Source: Pleomorphomonas sp. NRK KF1
GTDB taxonomy: Bacteria; Pseudomonadota; Alphaproteobacteria; Rhizobiales; Pleomorphomonadaceae
DNA length: 64,000 nt
Assembly: GCF_023721755.1 (NCBI RefSeq)
Contig: NZ_JAMDLH010000009.1
Coordinates: 124,001-188,000, forward strand
Reading direction: 5' to 3'
Positions 1-8,644 of the stretch are shown one piece after another. The notes beneath the pieces are model-generated. The model was not told where the DNA came from, made no database searches, and saw only the letters and a list, made by a program, of their open reading frames with translations. Made by a program: the position numbers and the translations under genes. The stretch's first letter is position 1. Each line of letters begins with the position of its first letter.

Positions 1-81
1 CTCGATCACATAGCGGTAGCGATCCTCCCAATCGTCGAGAAGCGAGAAGTTGTCCCGAATTTCGTCGAGGGTCGTCGCCAC
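1..81 (-). CDS. sufE: SufE-family sulfur acceptor, N-terminal fragment
   Basis: Only the first 27 codons are inside the window; the gene runs off the left edge on the minus strand. The reading begins at a GTG (complement of 79-81) with a GGAG Shine-Dalgarno about 8 nt upstream. It gives TLDEIRDNF followed by LLDDWEDRYRYVIE, the typical SufE N-terminus. SufE takes persulfide sulfur from the cysteine desulfurase SufS for Fe-S cluster assembly in the cytoplasm. The acceptor cysteine lies outside the window. The next gene, DUF5330, has the same orientation, an arrangement I recall from related genomes. Confidence 0.8.
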   Translation of the reverse strand, partial: MATTLDEIRDNFSLLDDWEDRYRYVIE

Positions 82-237
82 GTCCGGTCTCCATGTCTGC
101 CGTGCGGCTTCGGTATAGACCGCGATCACCCGTAAAGAAAGAGACCGCCGGACCTGAGGTCGCGGCGGTCGAGTTCCCGGCGGGCTTGCCGTCGGGCAGG
201 GAAACATCGGCCACCGGTCTTGGCCGGAGTGGCCGTA

Positions 238-615
238 TCAAATGCCCTGCGGCGCCTTGCCCGGTCCGCGCCAGGCGGGGCTGAGGTCGGTGGCAGTGAG
301 CGTTCCATGGTCGACATTCGCCCCGGCCGGATTGTCGGCGAGCGACTGATCGATGAATTCGTAGACCATGCGGGCGCCGGTCTGCGCCTTCAGCATGAAC
401 GTGGTGGCCACGCGTCCGCCGATCTCGCAAGCGGTCGGATTACGGCCGCAAAACCCGCTCATGTCGGAAATGGTCGCCTGGGCCGCACTCGCCGCTTCCA
501 GCGCGCCGATCGGCTGCACTCTCGCGGCTTCGGCCTGCTGCTCGGCAGAATGGTCGACGGGAATGAGAAAGATGACAACGGACAGCCAGAATGCCGTCCT
601 CAGGAGAAACATCAT
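238..615 (-). CDS. DUF5330 family exported small protein
   Basis: A 125-residue protein with an N-terminal hydrophobic stretch (about residues 4-20) that looks like a signal peptide or membrane anchor. The mature part is mostly helical and small-residue rich, with two cysteines in the CGRNPTACEIG segment that could pair in the periplasm. The family is DUF5330, found in Hyphomicrobiales and often near sufE; its function is unknown. It lies upstream of sufE on the same strand with a 156-nt gap. The start could be the first or second Met of MMFLLR. Confidence 0.75.
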   Translation of the reverse strand: MMFLLRTAFWLSVVIFLIPVDHSAEQQAEAARVQPIGALEAASAAQATISDMSGFCGRNPTACEIGGRVATTFMLKAQTGARMVYEFIDQSLADNPAGANVDHGTLTATDLSPAWRGPGKAPQGI

Positions 616-1082
616 AATGCACTTCCCTGTTGTTCATCGCCCTTGGAGGGCGTCCGGATCTTTCGCGGCCGAAACCGTCGCTGTCCGTTCGATGTTCCCG
701 GTTCTAGCAGGGACGTTTTAGGATCGAATTAGGCCGATCATTCAAATCGCAGGGAAATTCGACGAAAATTTGAGTCGAATTTTATCGATCGGCCGCTTTC
801 GTCGAGCAGCACGAGAGATTCGTCAGCTTTATCGTGAACTTCCAAGCACAGCGTGCGCCTGTTCACCTGCGCTTAACCGTGAATTCGATCTTTCCGACCA
901 AATCCCGTTTTGAGGGCGTCTCACCCCCTCGCGTCATGTCTCCCATCAACATTCCATAAAGGGGCGCATGGCACCGTGGCGTCAGAAAAGACAAATGGTC
1001 CGTCCCCGAAGCGTAGCCGGCACAGCCGGCAACTTTCGGAAACTCAGGACCAGCATGTCGGAGGTACCCCCGGGCGATTCCC
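616..1082. other. Intergenic region between DUF5330 and histidine kinase
   Basis: No convincing gene on either strand. The stretch at about 720-810 is clearly more AT-rich than its surroundings and is a plausible place for the divergent promoters of the DUF5330 gene and the histidine kinase. A short frame starting with ATG at 1055 reads 23 codons to a TAA just inside the kinase reading frame (see findings). Confidence 0.5.
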
Positions 1083-2903
1083 GTGGCGGTGCCGGCCCGC
1101 CTGCGATGGGGATGCGTGTTGCGTAACTGTGAGTTCAGAGCCGCGCTGGAGCGCTCGTTTGATCACCTCGTGCACAGCTCGGTGGTCGACGATCCGGTCG
1201 AGGTCGACAGGCACAGAGGATTCATCGGCTCCCATCTGGTCAGCGGCTTCTCCGCCTTTGGCCTCATTCCGCCGGCACTCGCCGTCGACCCGTCCTCGGC
1301 CGGCTTCACGGCGACGGCCCTTTCCATTCTCGGGCTCGAGATTCTCGTCGCCCTATTCGTCTCCCGCACAGGCCGATTGGCTCTGGGCTACCTTCTGTCC
1401 GCCTCCATTCTGACCAGTCTGGCCGTCTGGGTTGCGCTCCATACCGGCGGCCTGGCCTCGTTCGCCGTGGTCTGGTTCGCCATCGCGCCCATCGAAGCGG
1501 CCCTCTCCGGCCGGCGGTCGACCGTCGCCGGCGCTGCGCTGATCAGTGGCGCGGGCTTCCTGCTCACGGCCGTTCTCACCCTCACCGGTGACGCCAGCCG
1601 TGCCTTCACCTTCGCCGGTGACGGCACGACCATGAACTTCCTCGCCTGCGTGGTTGCCCTCGGTTACGCCTCCGGCGTCGCCATCGGCATCGAGCGGCGC
1701 GAGCGGGCGACCTCGCTCTCCATCGCCCGTCAGGAGCAGCGCTATCGCCTGCTTGCCGAGGCGATGAGCGACCTCGTCACCTGCCACAATCCGTCCGGCG
1801 ACGTGACCTTCGTATCGCCTGCCGCCATGCGCCTGCTGTCGGTGCGGCCAGCCGATCTGACCGCCGACGGCCTGTTCCGGCGCGTCCATATCGGCGACCG
1901 GCCGGCCTATCTTTCGGCCATCTCGGTGGCGCTTCACCAGGGCGCGGCGCGCGTGGAGTATCGTCTGCGCTGCGGCGACGAGATCGACTCCGAGGGCTGG
2001 ATCTGGGTCGAGTCGCACATGCGCCACCTCGCCGACGAGCAAGGCGACGACGCGGTCGTGACGGTTACCCGCGACATTTCCGAGCGCAAGCAGCATGAAG
2101 CGGAACTCGAGACGCTGCGCGCCGACTCGGAGGCCGCCAACCTGGCCAAGACCCGCTTCCTCGCCAACATGAGCCACGAGCTCAGGACGCCGCTCAACGC
2201 CATCATCGGCTTCTCCGACATTCTCAATCAGGAGCTCTTCGGCAAGTTCGAGTTCGATCGGCATCGGGAATACTCCGGCCTCATCAAGGAGTCGGGCGAG
2301 CATCTCCTGCAGGTGGTCAACGACATTCTCGATCTGTCGAAGATCGAGTGCGGTTCCTTCGACGTGAACCCGGAAGCCTTCCGCGTCGGCCCGCTGGTCG
2401 ATCGTTGCCGACAGATGATGGCCCCTCAGGCCGAGAAGGCCGGCATCCTGCTGATTTCGGACATCGAGCCCAACCTGCCGGAGCTGGTTGCCGACCCGCG
2501 CGCCTGCCGACAGATCGTGCTCAACCTCCTCTCCAACGCCGTGAAGTTCTCCAACCGCGGCGGTCAGGTCACCTGTTCGGTCCGCCGCCAGGGGCGTCGC
2601 ATGGCGATTTCGGTGCGCGACAACGGCATCGGCATTGCCGAGAAGGATCTCAGTCGTGTCGGCAGTCCGTTCTTCCAGGCGGAGACCGGCTACGACCGCA
2701 AGCAGGCCGGCACAGGCCTCGGCCTCTCCGTCGTGAAAGGCCTCGTCGCGCTGCATGGCGGCCAGGTGATGATCGACTCCGACCTCGGCAAGGGCACCAC
2801 CGTCACCGTCCTGCTGCCGATGCACCCGTCGCGCGATGGCGCCGAACCGATTTCCCGCGTTCTGGATGTCGACCAGATCCAGCGCGTGGCGCGGAGGGCC
2901 TGA
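1083..2903 (+). CDS. Membrane-bound PAS sensor histidine kinase
   Basis: A 606-residue hybrid-less sensor kinase. Residues about 65-200 hold five or six hydrophobic segments, followed by a PAS domain with PAC (about 215-335) and a HisKA dimerisation domain with phosphoacceptor H365 in MSHELRTPLN. The HATPase_c domain has an N box (NLLSNAVKFSN, near 480), G1 (DNGIGI, near 515) and G2 (GTGLGLS, near 543). It should autophosphorylate and pass phosphate to an unlinked response regulator; none is adjacent. The overall plan resembles the PleC/PdhS-like kinases of Hyphomicrobiales, but the input is unknown. The start is uncertain: GTG 1083 is the longest frame, and GTG 1116, preceded by GGGGA, is an alternative. 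The stop is followed at 4 nt by the next start, so the two genes are probably co-transcribed. Confidence 0.88.
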   Translation: MAVPARLRWGCVLRNCEFRAALERSFDHLVHSSVVDDPVEVDRHRGFIGSHLVSGFSAFGLIPPALAVDPSSAGFTATALSILGLEILVALFVSRTGRLALGYLLSASILTSLAVWVALHTGGLASFAVVWFAIAPIEAALSGRRSTVAGAALISGAGFLLTAVLTLTGDASRAFTFAGDGTTMNFLACVVALGYASGVAIGIERRERATSLSIARQEQRYRLLAEAMSDLVTCHNPSGDVTFVSPAAMRLLSVRPADLTADGLFRRVHIGDRPAYLSAISVALHQGAARVEYRLRCGDEIDSEGWIWVESHMRHLADEQGDDAVVTVTRDISERKQHEAELETLRADSEAANLAKTRFLANMSHELRTPLNAIIGFSDILNQELFGKFEFDRHREYSGLIKESGEHLLQVVNDILDLSKIECGSFDVNPEAFRVGPLVDRCRQMMAPQAEKAGILLISDIEPNLPELVADPRACRQIVLNLLSNAVKFSNRGGQVTCSVRRQGRRMAISVRDNGIGIAEKDLSRVGSPFFQAETGYDRKQAGTGLGLSVVKGLVALHGGQVMIDSDLGKGTTVTVLLPMHPSRDGAEPISRVLDVDQIQRVARRA

Positions 2904-2906
2904 TTG

Positions 2907-3788
2907 ATGGCAGGACGCAAGACCCAGGGAAAATCGGGACTTGTCGCCCTTCTGCTCCGGGGCGCCGTCGGGAATCCGATGGCCACCGCCGGCGGCTTGA
3001 TGATGACGGCGACCGCCATTGCCATCCTGACCAATGCCCTCGCCCTGCAGCCGGGCGTCCATCCGGCGCCGCTGTTCGTCGGAACCCGTCCCGTTGCCCC
3101 GACGACGCCGGCCGCCACTCCGGCCCCGACGTTGCGCTCCTCCGACGGTTCCGCCGTCGGGGCCACCGATCACAGCCTGATCGCCGACATACAGAAGGGC
3201 CTCAAGGACTTCGGCTACTACAAGGGCGATGTCGACGGCCTCGCCGGTCCGCAAACCTCGCAGGCCATCCTGGCTTTCGAACGCGCCTTCCGTCTCACGC
3301 CAACCGGCGAACCGTCGAACAACGTGCTGCTGGCGATCCGGTCGGTGCGGCCGAAAACCAGCCTGAACGGCGAAAGCCCTGTCGCGAGCGATCCGCTGAC
3401 CGTCGGATCGCTGCCGGCCAACGCCGGGGCGCCGGTGCCCCCACCGAAGCCCGACACCGCCGCGGCTCAGGCGGCACCCGCCGAGGCCCAGCCGGCAGAG
3501 ATTTCGCTCGACGGCATTGGCGATCTCATAGCCTCGGTCGTTCCGCCCAAGGCCAATGCGAGCCCGGCCGCAACCGCCACGCCTGCGGCGGCGGCCGCCG
3601 ATGCCAACCTCGCGCGTATCCAGCGCTCGCTGTCACAGCAGGGATTCGGGCCCGTCGCCATCGACGGCCTGATGTCGGCCGAGACCCGTGCGGCCATCAA
3701 GCGCTTCCAGGCCTATTACAACCTGCCGCAGACCGGCGCCATCGACGAAGCCTTCGTTTCCCAGCTCGTCAAGGTCGGCGGCCTCTAG
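2907..3788 (+). CDS. Peptidoglycan-binding protein with two PG_binding_1 domains
   Basis: A 293-residue protein starting at ATG 2907, with GGAGGG at 2892-2897 inside the end of the kinase gene. A membrane segment sits near residues 25-50, then a Pro/Ala/Thr-rich linker. Two PG_binding_1 repeats follow: one from LIADIQKGLKDFGYYKGDVDG (about 92-145) and one from LARIQRSLSQQGFGP to the C-terminus (about 233-290). It is presumably anchored in the inner membrane and binds peptidoglycan. Coupling with the upstream kinase suggests a shared envelope-related role. The start codon of the longer frame (TTG 2904) is unlikely. Confidence 0.85.
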   Translation: MAGRKTQGKSGLVALLLRGAVGNPMATAGGLMMTATAIAILTNALALQPGVHPAPLFVGTRPVAPTTPAATPAPTLRSSDGSAVGATDHSLIADIQKGLKDFGYYKGDVDGLAGPQTSQAILAFERAFRLTPTGEPSNNVLLAIRSVRPKTSLNGESPVASDPLTVGSLPANAGAPVPPPKPDTAAAQAAPAEAQPAEISLDGIGDLIASVVPPKANASPAATATPAAAAADANLARIQRSLSQQGFGPVAIDGLMSAETRAAIKRFQAYYNLPQTGAIDEAFVSQLVKVGGL

Positions 3789-3902
3789 AGCACCCGCCGA
3801 TCAGGTTGAATCAACCTGATCGAAATGCGGCTGCTCCAGCAAACAAACCAAGAGTCTTCGCTTGGAGACCAGATGTTTCAATTTGGTCGGCGAAGGCTCT
3901 AG
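3784..3902. repeat. Intergenic palindromic repeat element (GATCAGGTTGA type)
   Basis: The stretch begins with CTAGAGC and ends with GGCTCTAG. It contains a perfect 11-bp inverted repeat, GATCAGGTTGA (3799-3809) and TCAACCTGATC (3811-3821), with a 1-nt loop. A second hairpin is formed by TTCGC...GGAGACCA and TTGGTC..GCGAA. Palindromes of this kind between TAGAGC/GCTCTA ends are scattered in Hyphomicrobiales intergenic regions as far as I know. It directly follows the stop codon and may also help terminate transcription. Confidence 0.6.
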
Positions 3903-3998
3903 TCACGCGCTTGTCATCCTTCTTTGGCGGGGTGGGACCCGGCAGGTCTTGCCCTCGGCGCGAACCCGTGGTTTGAACGACAGGGTACGCTGTCGAGC

Positions 3999-4358
3999 AT
4001 GGCCATGGCCCGCATCACATCCGACTTCTTCGTCTCGGCCTATGTTCGCCGTCGCAACGACGGCGGCTTCTTCACGGCGGTGGTCGGCAGGGGAGCCGCG
4101 GAAGCCGGAGCCATTTTCGTCAAGGTATCGCGCCTCGACGGCACTGCCGATCTCTATGGTCCGGCGCCCCAGGTCTATCTGGACGACGTCGACCCGGCGA
4201 TGGCCGGAGGGCGCGTGTTCGAGCGGCTGCTTGCCGCAACGCCCGAGGCGGACGTCGATGCCCGTCTGCGATCCGAGCGGCGCTTCGATGGCGACTGCTG
4301 GATCGTCGAAACCGAGGACCGGCAGGGCACGTCGGATCTCGATATCATCGGAACCTGA
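3999..4358 (+). CDS. DUF1491 family protein
   Basis: A 119-residue soluble protein from ATG 3999 (a second ATG lies at 4005). It begins MAMARITSDFFVSAYVRR and continues with GAIFVKVSRLDG and a C-terminal DCWIVETEDR motif, the pattern of DUF1491. This is an alphaproteobacterial family of unknown function. The frame is open further upstream to 3924, but the family starts at about this Met and the upstream segment lies in the repeat-derived region. It is a single gene, 84 nt before the protease gene. Confidence 0.8.
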   Translation: MAMARITSDFFVSAYVRRRNDGGFFTAVVGRGAAEAGAIFVKVSRLDGTADLYGPAPQVYLDDVDPAMAGGRVFERLLAATPEADVDARLRSERRFDGDCWIVETEDRQGTSDLDIIGT

Positions 4359-4441
4359 CCGTCCGGCCGTGTGTTTGCCTGTTGCCCCGCCGGCATCTTT
4401 GGGGATATCCCTCCAGCCGTTTTGCAGTTTTCGGAGCATCC

Positions 4442-6529
4442 ATGACCGAGATGAAGCCCCCTTGCGCCGAGAAGCGGCCCGTCGTCACGACCGTTCACGG
4501 CGTCGATCTCGTCGATGATTACGCCTGGCTTCGCGCCGACAACTGGCAGGACGTCCTGCGCGATCCCGAGCTTCTCGATCCTGGCATCCGCGCTCATCTC
4601 GACGCAGAGAATGCCTTCTGCGATGCCTACATGGCCGACACCGTCTCGCTGCAGGAAAAGCTGGTCGCCGAGATGCGCGCTCGCATCCTGGAAGACGATT
4701 CCTCGGTGCCGCTTCCCGACGGTCCCTACGCCTATGCCAGCCGCTACCTCACCGGCGCGCAGCATCCTCGCCTCGTCCGCACGCTGCGCGACGGCGGGCC
4801 GGAGGAACTGTTGCTCGACGCCGACGAACTGGCGCGGGGCAAGGCCTATTTCAGCCTGGGCGGCGCCAGCCACAGTCCGGACCACAAGCTGCTCGCCTAC
4901 AGCGTCGACGATACCGGCTCGGAGTTTCACGTCATCCGCATCCGCGATCTCGACGCCGACGTCGATCTCCCCGACGAGATTCCCAACACGGCCGGCGGCC
5001 TCGCCTGGGCGGCCGATTCCCGATCCTTCTTCTACACCTACATCAACGACCATCACCGCACCGAGAAGGTGTTGCGGCACGTGATCGGAACACCGGCCTC
5101 GGAGGATACGGTCGTCTATCTCGAAGAGGACTCCGGTTTCTTTTGCGGCGTCGACAAGACGCAGTCCGGTCGCTTCATCGTCATCGACTCGCACGACCAC
5201 CAGACCTCGGAAGTGCGCCTGATCGACGCGACGGCGCCGGATAGCCCGCCCCGCCTGGTGACGGCGCGTGAAATCGAGGTCGAGTATTCGATCGAAGACG
5301 ATGGCGACGACCGCGTCTACATCCTCACCAATGCCGACGGCGCCGAGGATTTCAAGATCGTCAACGCGCCGCTCAAGAGCCCGGGTCGAGACAACTGGGT
5401 CGATGTCGTCGCCCACGAACCGGGACGCCTCATCCTGTCGATGTCGATTTTCCAGGGGCGCATGGTACGTCTCGAACGGGTGGGTGGCCTGCCGCGCATC
5501 GTGATCCGCGAGCTTGCGAGCGGGCACGAGCACGCCATCGACTTCCCGGAAGAGGCCTACTCGCTCGGTCTGTCCGGCTCCTATGAGTTCGACACCAACA
5601 TCGTCCGCTTCACCTACTCCTCGCCGACGACGCCGGCGCAGGTTTACGACTACGACATGGCAACCGGCGAACGATTCCTGAGGAAGACGCAGGAGGTTCC
5701 GTCCGGCCACGAGCCTTCCGACTACGTGACGCGCCGCGTCATGGCGCCGGCGGCCGATGACGAGAGCGTGCCGGTCACCCTGCTCTACCGTGCCGACACG
5801 CCTCTCGACGGTTCGGCGCCCTGCCTGCTCTATGGCTATGGCGCCTACGGCATAGCCATTCCCGCCTCGTTCTCGACCCGCATCCTGTCACTGGTGGATC
5901 GCGGCTTCGTTTACGCCATCGCCCACATCCGCGGCGGCAACGAGAAGGGACACCGCTGGTACCTGGCCGGCAAGCGCGAGAACAAGCCGAACACTTTCAA
6001 GGACTTCATCGCCACCGCCCGCTATCTCGCCGCCGAAGGCTTTACCTCGGAGGGACGCATCGTCGCCCATGGCGGTTCGGCCGGCGGCATGTTGATGGGC
6101 GCGGTCGCCAACATGGCGCCCTCGCTCTGGGGCGGCGTGCTGGCTGCGGTTCCCTTCGTCGACGTGCTCAACACCATGCTCGACGCCACGCTGCCGCTCA
6201 CCCCGCCGGAGTGGCCCGAATGGGGCAACCCGCTCGAAAGCGTCGCCGACTTCCAGTTGATCGCCTCCTACAGTCCCTATGAGAACCTGATGACGCAGGC
6301 CTACCCGCCGATGTTCGTGCTGGCCGGCCTCACCGATCCCCGCGTCACCTACTGGGAGCCGGCGAAGTGGATCGCCCGTCTCCGGGCGCTGAAGACCGAC
6401 GACAACCCGCAGGTCATGCACATCAACATGGACGCAGGTCACGGCGGCGCTTCCGGCCGCTTCGACGAACTGAAGGAAACGGCGCTCGAGTACGCCTTCG
6501 CCCTGAAGGTGATGGGCAAGGCTAACTAA
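4442..6529 (+). CDS. ptrB: S9A oligopeptidase (oligopeptidase B type)
   Basis: A 695-residue prolyl-oligopeptidase-family serine peptidase. The first ~400 residues are the seven-bladed propeller and the last ~270 the alpha/beta hydrolase. The catalytic triad can be read as S546 in GGSAGG, D632 in GLTDPRVTYWEP and H667 in DAGHGGASGR. These enzymes cleave short peptides in the cytoplasm; oligopeptidase B cuts after Arg or Lys. The C-terminal segment YWEPAKWIARLR followed by GASGRF is characteristic of the PtrB branch. Start ATG 4442 is chosen from the family length; the frame extends upstream to 4382 without homology. Confidence 0.92.
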   Translation: MTEMKPPCAEKRPVVTTVHGVDLVDDYAWLRADNWQDVLRDPELLDPGIRAHLDAENAFCDAYMADTVSLQEKLVAEMRARILEDDSSVPLPDGPYAYASRYLTGAQHPRLVRTLRDGGPEELLLDADELARGKAYFSLGGASHSPDHKLLAYSVDDTGSEFHVIRIRDLDADVDLPDEIPNTAGGLAWAADSRSFFYTYINDHHRTEKVLRHVIGTPASEDTVVYLEEDSGFFCGVDKTQSGRFIVIDSHDHQTSEVRLIDATAPDSPPRLVTAREIEVEYSIEDDGDDRVYILTNADGAEDFKIVNAPLKSPGRDNWVDVVAHEPGRLILSMSIFQGRMVRLERVGGLPRIVIRELASGHEHAIDFPEEAYSLGLSGSYEFDTNIVRFTYSSPTTPAQVYDYDMATGERFLRKTQEVPSGHEPSDYVTRRVMAPAADDESVPVTLLYRADTPLDGSAPCLLYGYGAYGIAIPASFSTRILSLVDRGFVYAIAHIRGGNEKGHRWYLAGKRENKPNTFKDFIATARYLAAEGFTSEGRIVAHGGSAGGMLMGAVANMAPSLWGGVLAAVPFVDVLNTMLDATLPLTPPEWPEWGNPLESVADFQLIASYSPYENLMTQAYPPMFVLAGLTDPRVTYWEPAKWIARLRALKTDDNPQVMHINMDAGHGGASGRFDELKETALEYAFALKVMGKAN

Positions 6530-6682
6530 CTCGTTTTGCTAACCGAAACGCGCATGGGAGCCATGAATCGACTCGTGGCGCATTGCCGCCATCAGGAAAA
6601 GTTCCTATCTATCTCGCATGCACCACCGCTGAACGGCGATGCTCAGTTTTAGAACGCTCTTTTTTCCCGAGAGGAGACGACC

Positions 6683-7279
6683 ATGGCTTTCGAGCTGAAT
6701 GACCTTCCCTATGCCTACGACGCCCTTGGCCCGTACATGTCCCGCGAGACGCTCGAGTATCACCACGACAAGCATCACCTTGCCTACGTGAACAACGGCA
6801 ACAACCTCATCAAGGGCACAGAGTGGGAAGGCAAGAGCGTTGAGGATGTGGTGAAGGGTTCGTTCGGAAAGAACCCCGCCCTCTTCAACAATGTCGCCCA
6901 GCACTACAACCACTTCTATTTCTGGCAGTGGATGAAGCCGAACGGCGGCGGTTCCATTCCCGGCGAGCTTCTCAAGAAGATCAACGAGGATCTCGGCGGT
7001 CTCGACAAGTTCCGCGCCGACTTCATCCAGGCCGGCATGACGCAGTTCGGCTCTGGCTGGGCCTGGCTGTCGCTCAAGGATGGCAAGCTTGCCATTTCCA
7101 AGACGCCGAACGGCGAGAACCCGCTGGTCGCCGGCGCCACGCCGCTGCTGGGCGTCGACGTGTGGGAGCACTCCTACTACATCGACTATCGCAATCTGCG
7201 GCAGAAGTATCTCGAAGCTTTCTTCGACAATCTGGTGAACTGGGAGTTCGTCGCCGAGCTCTACGCCAAGGCCGGCTGA
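6683..7279 (+). CDS. sodB: Superoxide dismutase, Fe/Mn family
   Basis: A 198-residue enzyme dismuting superoxide to H2O2 and O2. Metal ligands read directly are H27 (EYHHDKHH), H77 (HYNHFYFW), D159 and H163 (GVDVWEHSYYIDY). Both the N-terminal helical and C-terminal alpha/beta domains are complete, and there is no signal peptide, so it is cytoplasmic. Iron and manganese types cannot be separated safely by eye; the symbol follows the Fe-SOD-like length. GAGGAG lies at 6671-6676, 7 nt before ATG. It is monocistronic, with a terminator immediately downstream. Confidence 0.95.
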   Translation: MAFELNDLPYAYDALGPYMSRETLEYHHDKHHLAYVNNGNNLIKGTEWEGKSVEDVVKGSFGKNPALFNNVAQHYNHFYFWQWMKPNGGGSIPGELLKKINEDLGGLDKFRADFIQAGMTQFGSGWAWLSLKDGKLAISKTPNGENPLVAGATPLLGVDVWEHSYYIDYRNLRQKYLEAFFDNLVNWEFVAELYAKAG

Positions 7280-7326
7280 ACCAGTTGGCGCCTGCCTGGC
7301 GCCTGAAAACGATACGGATTTACTTG

Positions 7327-7352
7327 GGGCTCCGGCTTGGTCGGAGCCCTTT
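7327..7352 (+). terminator. Rho-independent terminator after sodB
   Basis: The 8-bp stem GGGCTCCG (7327-7334) pairs with CGGAGCCC (7342-7349) across a 7-nt loop and is followed by TTTGTCTTTTT. It lies 47 nt after the sodB stop. Confidence 0.85.
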
Positions 7353-7473
7353 GTCTTTTTCAGCGATATCTGTTGTCCGACGCAGCGCTAGCCACTATCA
7401 CTGTCGTTGTGGGTACCGGAGTGGTTCGCACCTCGGTTATTGTTTCCACTCGTGCAACGGTTGACGGGGCCCT

Positions 7474-8235
7474 ATGCCAAAGCTGACGGATTACATCGCT
7501 CGAACGATCGTCATCGTCGACGACAGTCCCCGCTTCAGGCGCTTCGTGGCGGGCATGCTCAGCGAGTTCGGTTTCTACGACATTCACGAGTTCTCCGACA
7601 CCGACACGGCCTTCGAGTTTCTGACCGGCCGGCACGTCGATCTCGTCATGTCGGATCTGGGCATGGAACCGATGGATGGCTTCGCCTTCGCCGACCGCAT
7701 CCGCCACGGCGGAGCCGTCGTCAACCGCATGGTGCCGATTCTCCTGATGACCGGGCACGCCAGCCGGCAGAACGTCCAGAAGGCGGTGATGGCCGGCATC
7801 GACGAAATCGCGGTCAAGCCGATGTCGTCGAACTATCTCGTCGAACGCCTGCTCACCGTGTTCGGGCGGCCACGGGTCTACGTGAAGACGGGCTCCGGGT
7901 ATTTCGGCCCCGATCGCCGGCGGCGCAACGATCCCAGCTACCGAGGCCCCGAGCGCCGCTCGGGCCAGCCGGCCGAGATCGTCTCGGAAGAGCGCTTGCT
8001 CGCCTTGCGCGAAGCCGCCTCCCTGCGGAATCGCGGCCTGCTGCCGGAAGCGCCGGCCAGTGTTCCGCTGCCAGAGAATCCCGGGTTCCTGGTCACCCAC
8101 ATCACCTTCCGCGAAAAGTCGAACGAAGCCGTCTACGGCGATCTCGTGGGCGCGCGCGCCAACCCGACCGTTCCCGTGGTGGTCAAACGTTCCAAGCGGC
8201 CGCGCGGGCCGTCTCAGCCGTCGCGAGGCAGCTGA
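7474..8235 (+). CDS. Response regulator with CheY-like receiver and unknown C-terminus
   Basis: A 253-residue protein. Residues 10-130 form a receiver domain with acidic pocket D16/D17, phosphoacceptor D61 (VMSDLGMEPMDGF), T91 and K113 (EIAVKPMSS). The C-terminal ~110 residues hold a GPDRRRRNDPSYRGPERR motif, seen in several alphaproteobacterial receiver proteins, but no DNA-binding or enzymatic domain I recognise. It probably relays a phosphorylation signal by protein contact. No partner kinase is next to it; the histidine kinase at 1083 is one candidate, without evidence. Confidence 0.85.
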   Translation: MPKLTDYIARTIVIVDDSPRFRRFVAGMLSEFGFYDIHEFSDTDTAFEFLTGRHVDLVMSDLGMEPMDGFAFADRIRHGGAVVNRMVPILLMTGHASRQNVQKAVMAGIDEIAVKPMSSNYLVERLLTVFGRPRVYVKTGSGYFGPDRRRRNDPSYRGPERRSGQPAEIVSEERLLALREAASLRNRGLLPEAPASVPLPENPGFLVTHITFREKSNEAVYGDLVGARANPTVPVVVKRSKRPRGPSQPSRGS

Positions 8236-8238
8236 TCG

Positions 8239-8544
8239 TCAGCCGCCCCCGGGGGCGCAGACGGCGGACCATACCATGTAGGTGTACTCGCTCTGCATGT
8301 TGTAGAGCCAGTTGCGGCAGAGCTTTTCCGTCCTGAAGCAGTAGCGCTCGGCGACGTCCTCATACCTTTTCCAGCCGCTCTCCACTTCCTTGCGGCCGTG
8401 GAAATAGCCCTGCCAGAGCTTCGCTCCCGCCGCTCCTCCCGGACAGGCCAAGGGCTCCGTCGGTCTGGCGATGAAAGAGGCAGCCGTCGCCGAAGAGGCG
8501 GTGCCGAGCGCGACCGCCAGCCCCAGAATCGTTGCCGTCCGCAT
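8239..8544 (-). CDS. Small exported cysteine-containing protein
   Basis: A 101-residue protein with a clear Sec signal peptide (MRTATILGLAVALGTASSATA, cut near residue 21). The mature ~80 residues contain four cysteines (LACPGG, RYCFR, KLCRNW, SAVCAPG), suggesting two periplasmic disulfides. I do not recognise the family. The stop is only 4 nt from the convergent response-regulator stop, so the two genes converge. Good coding bias and the signal peptide support it as real. Confidence 0.65.
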   Translation of the reverse strand: MRTATILGLAVALGTASSATAASFIARPTEPLACPGGAAGAKLWQGYFHGRKEVESGWKRYEDVAERYCFRTEKLCRNWLYNMQSEYTYMVWSAVCAPGGG

Positions 8545-8644
8545 GCTTTCCTCCTCGCATTCCGAGCGGCAGACGCCGCATCCCCTTGAAATCCGCCGTC
8601 AAAGTGGCGTTTTCAAGGGGACGGCCAAGGAAAGTGCCCGTCGT

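Noticed and set aside
1353-3254. A 633-codon minus-strand frame across the histidine kinase
   Set aside because: High-GC antisense artefact; the plus frame has intact HisKA/HATPase motifs.
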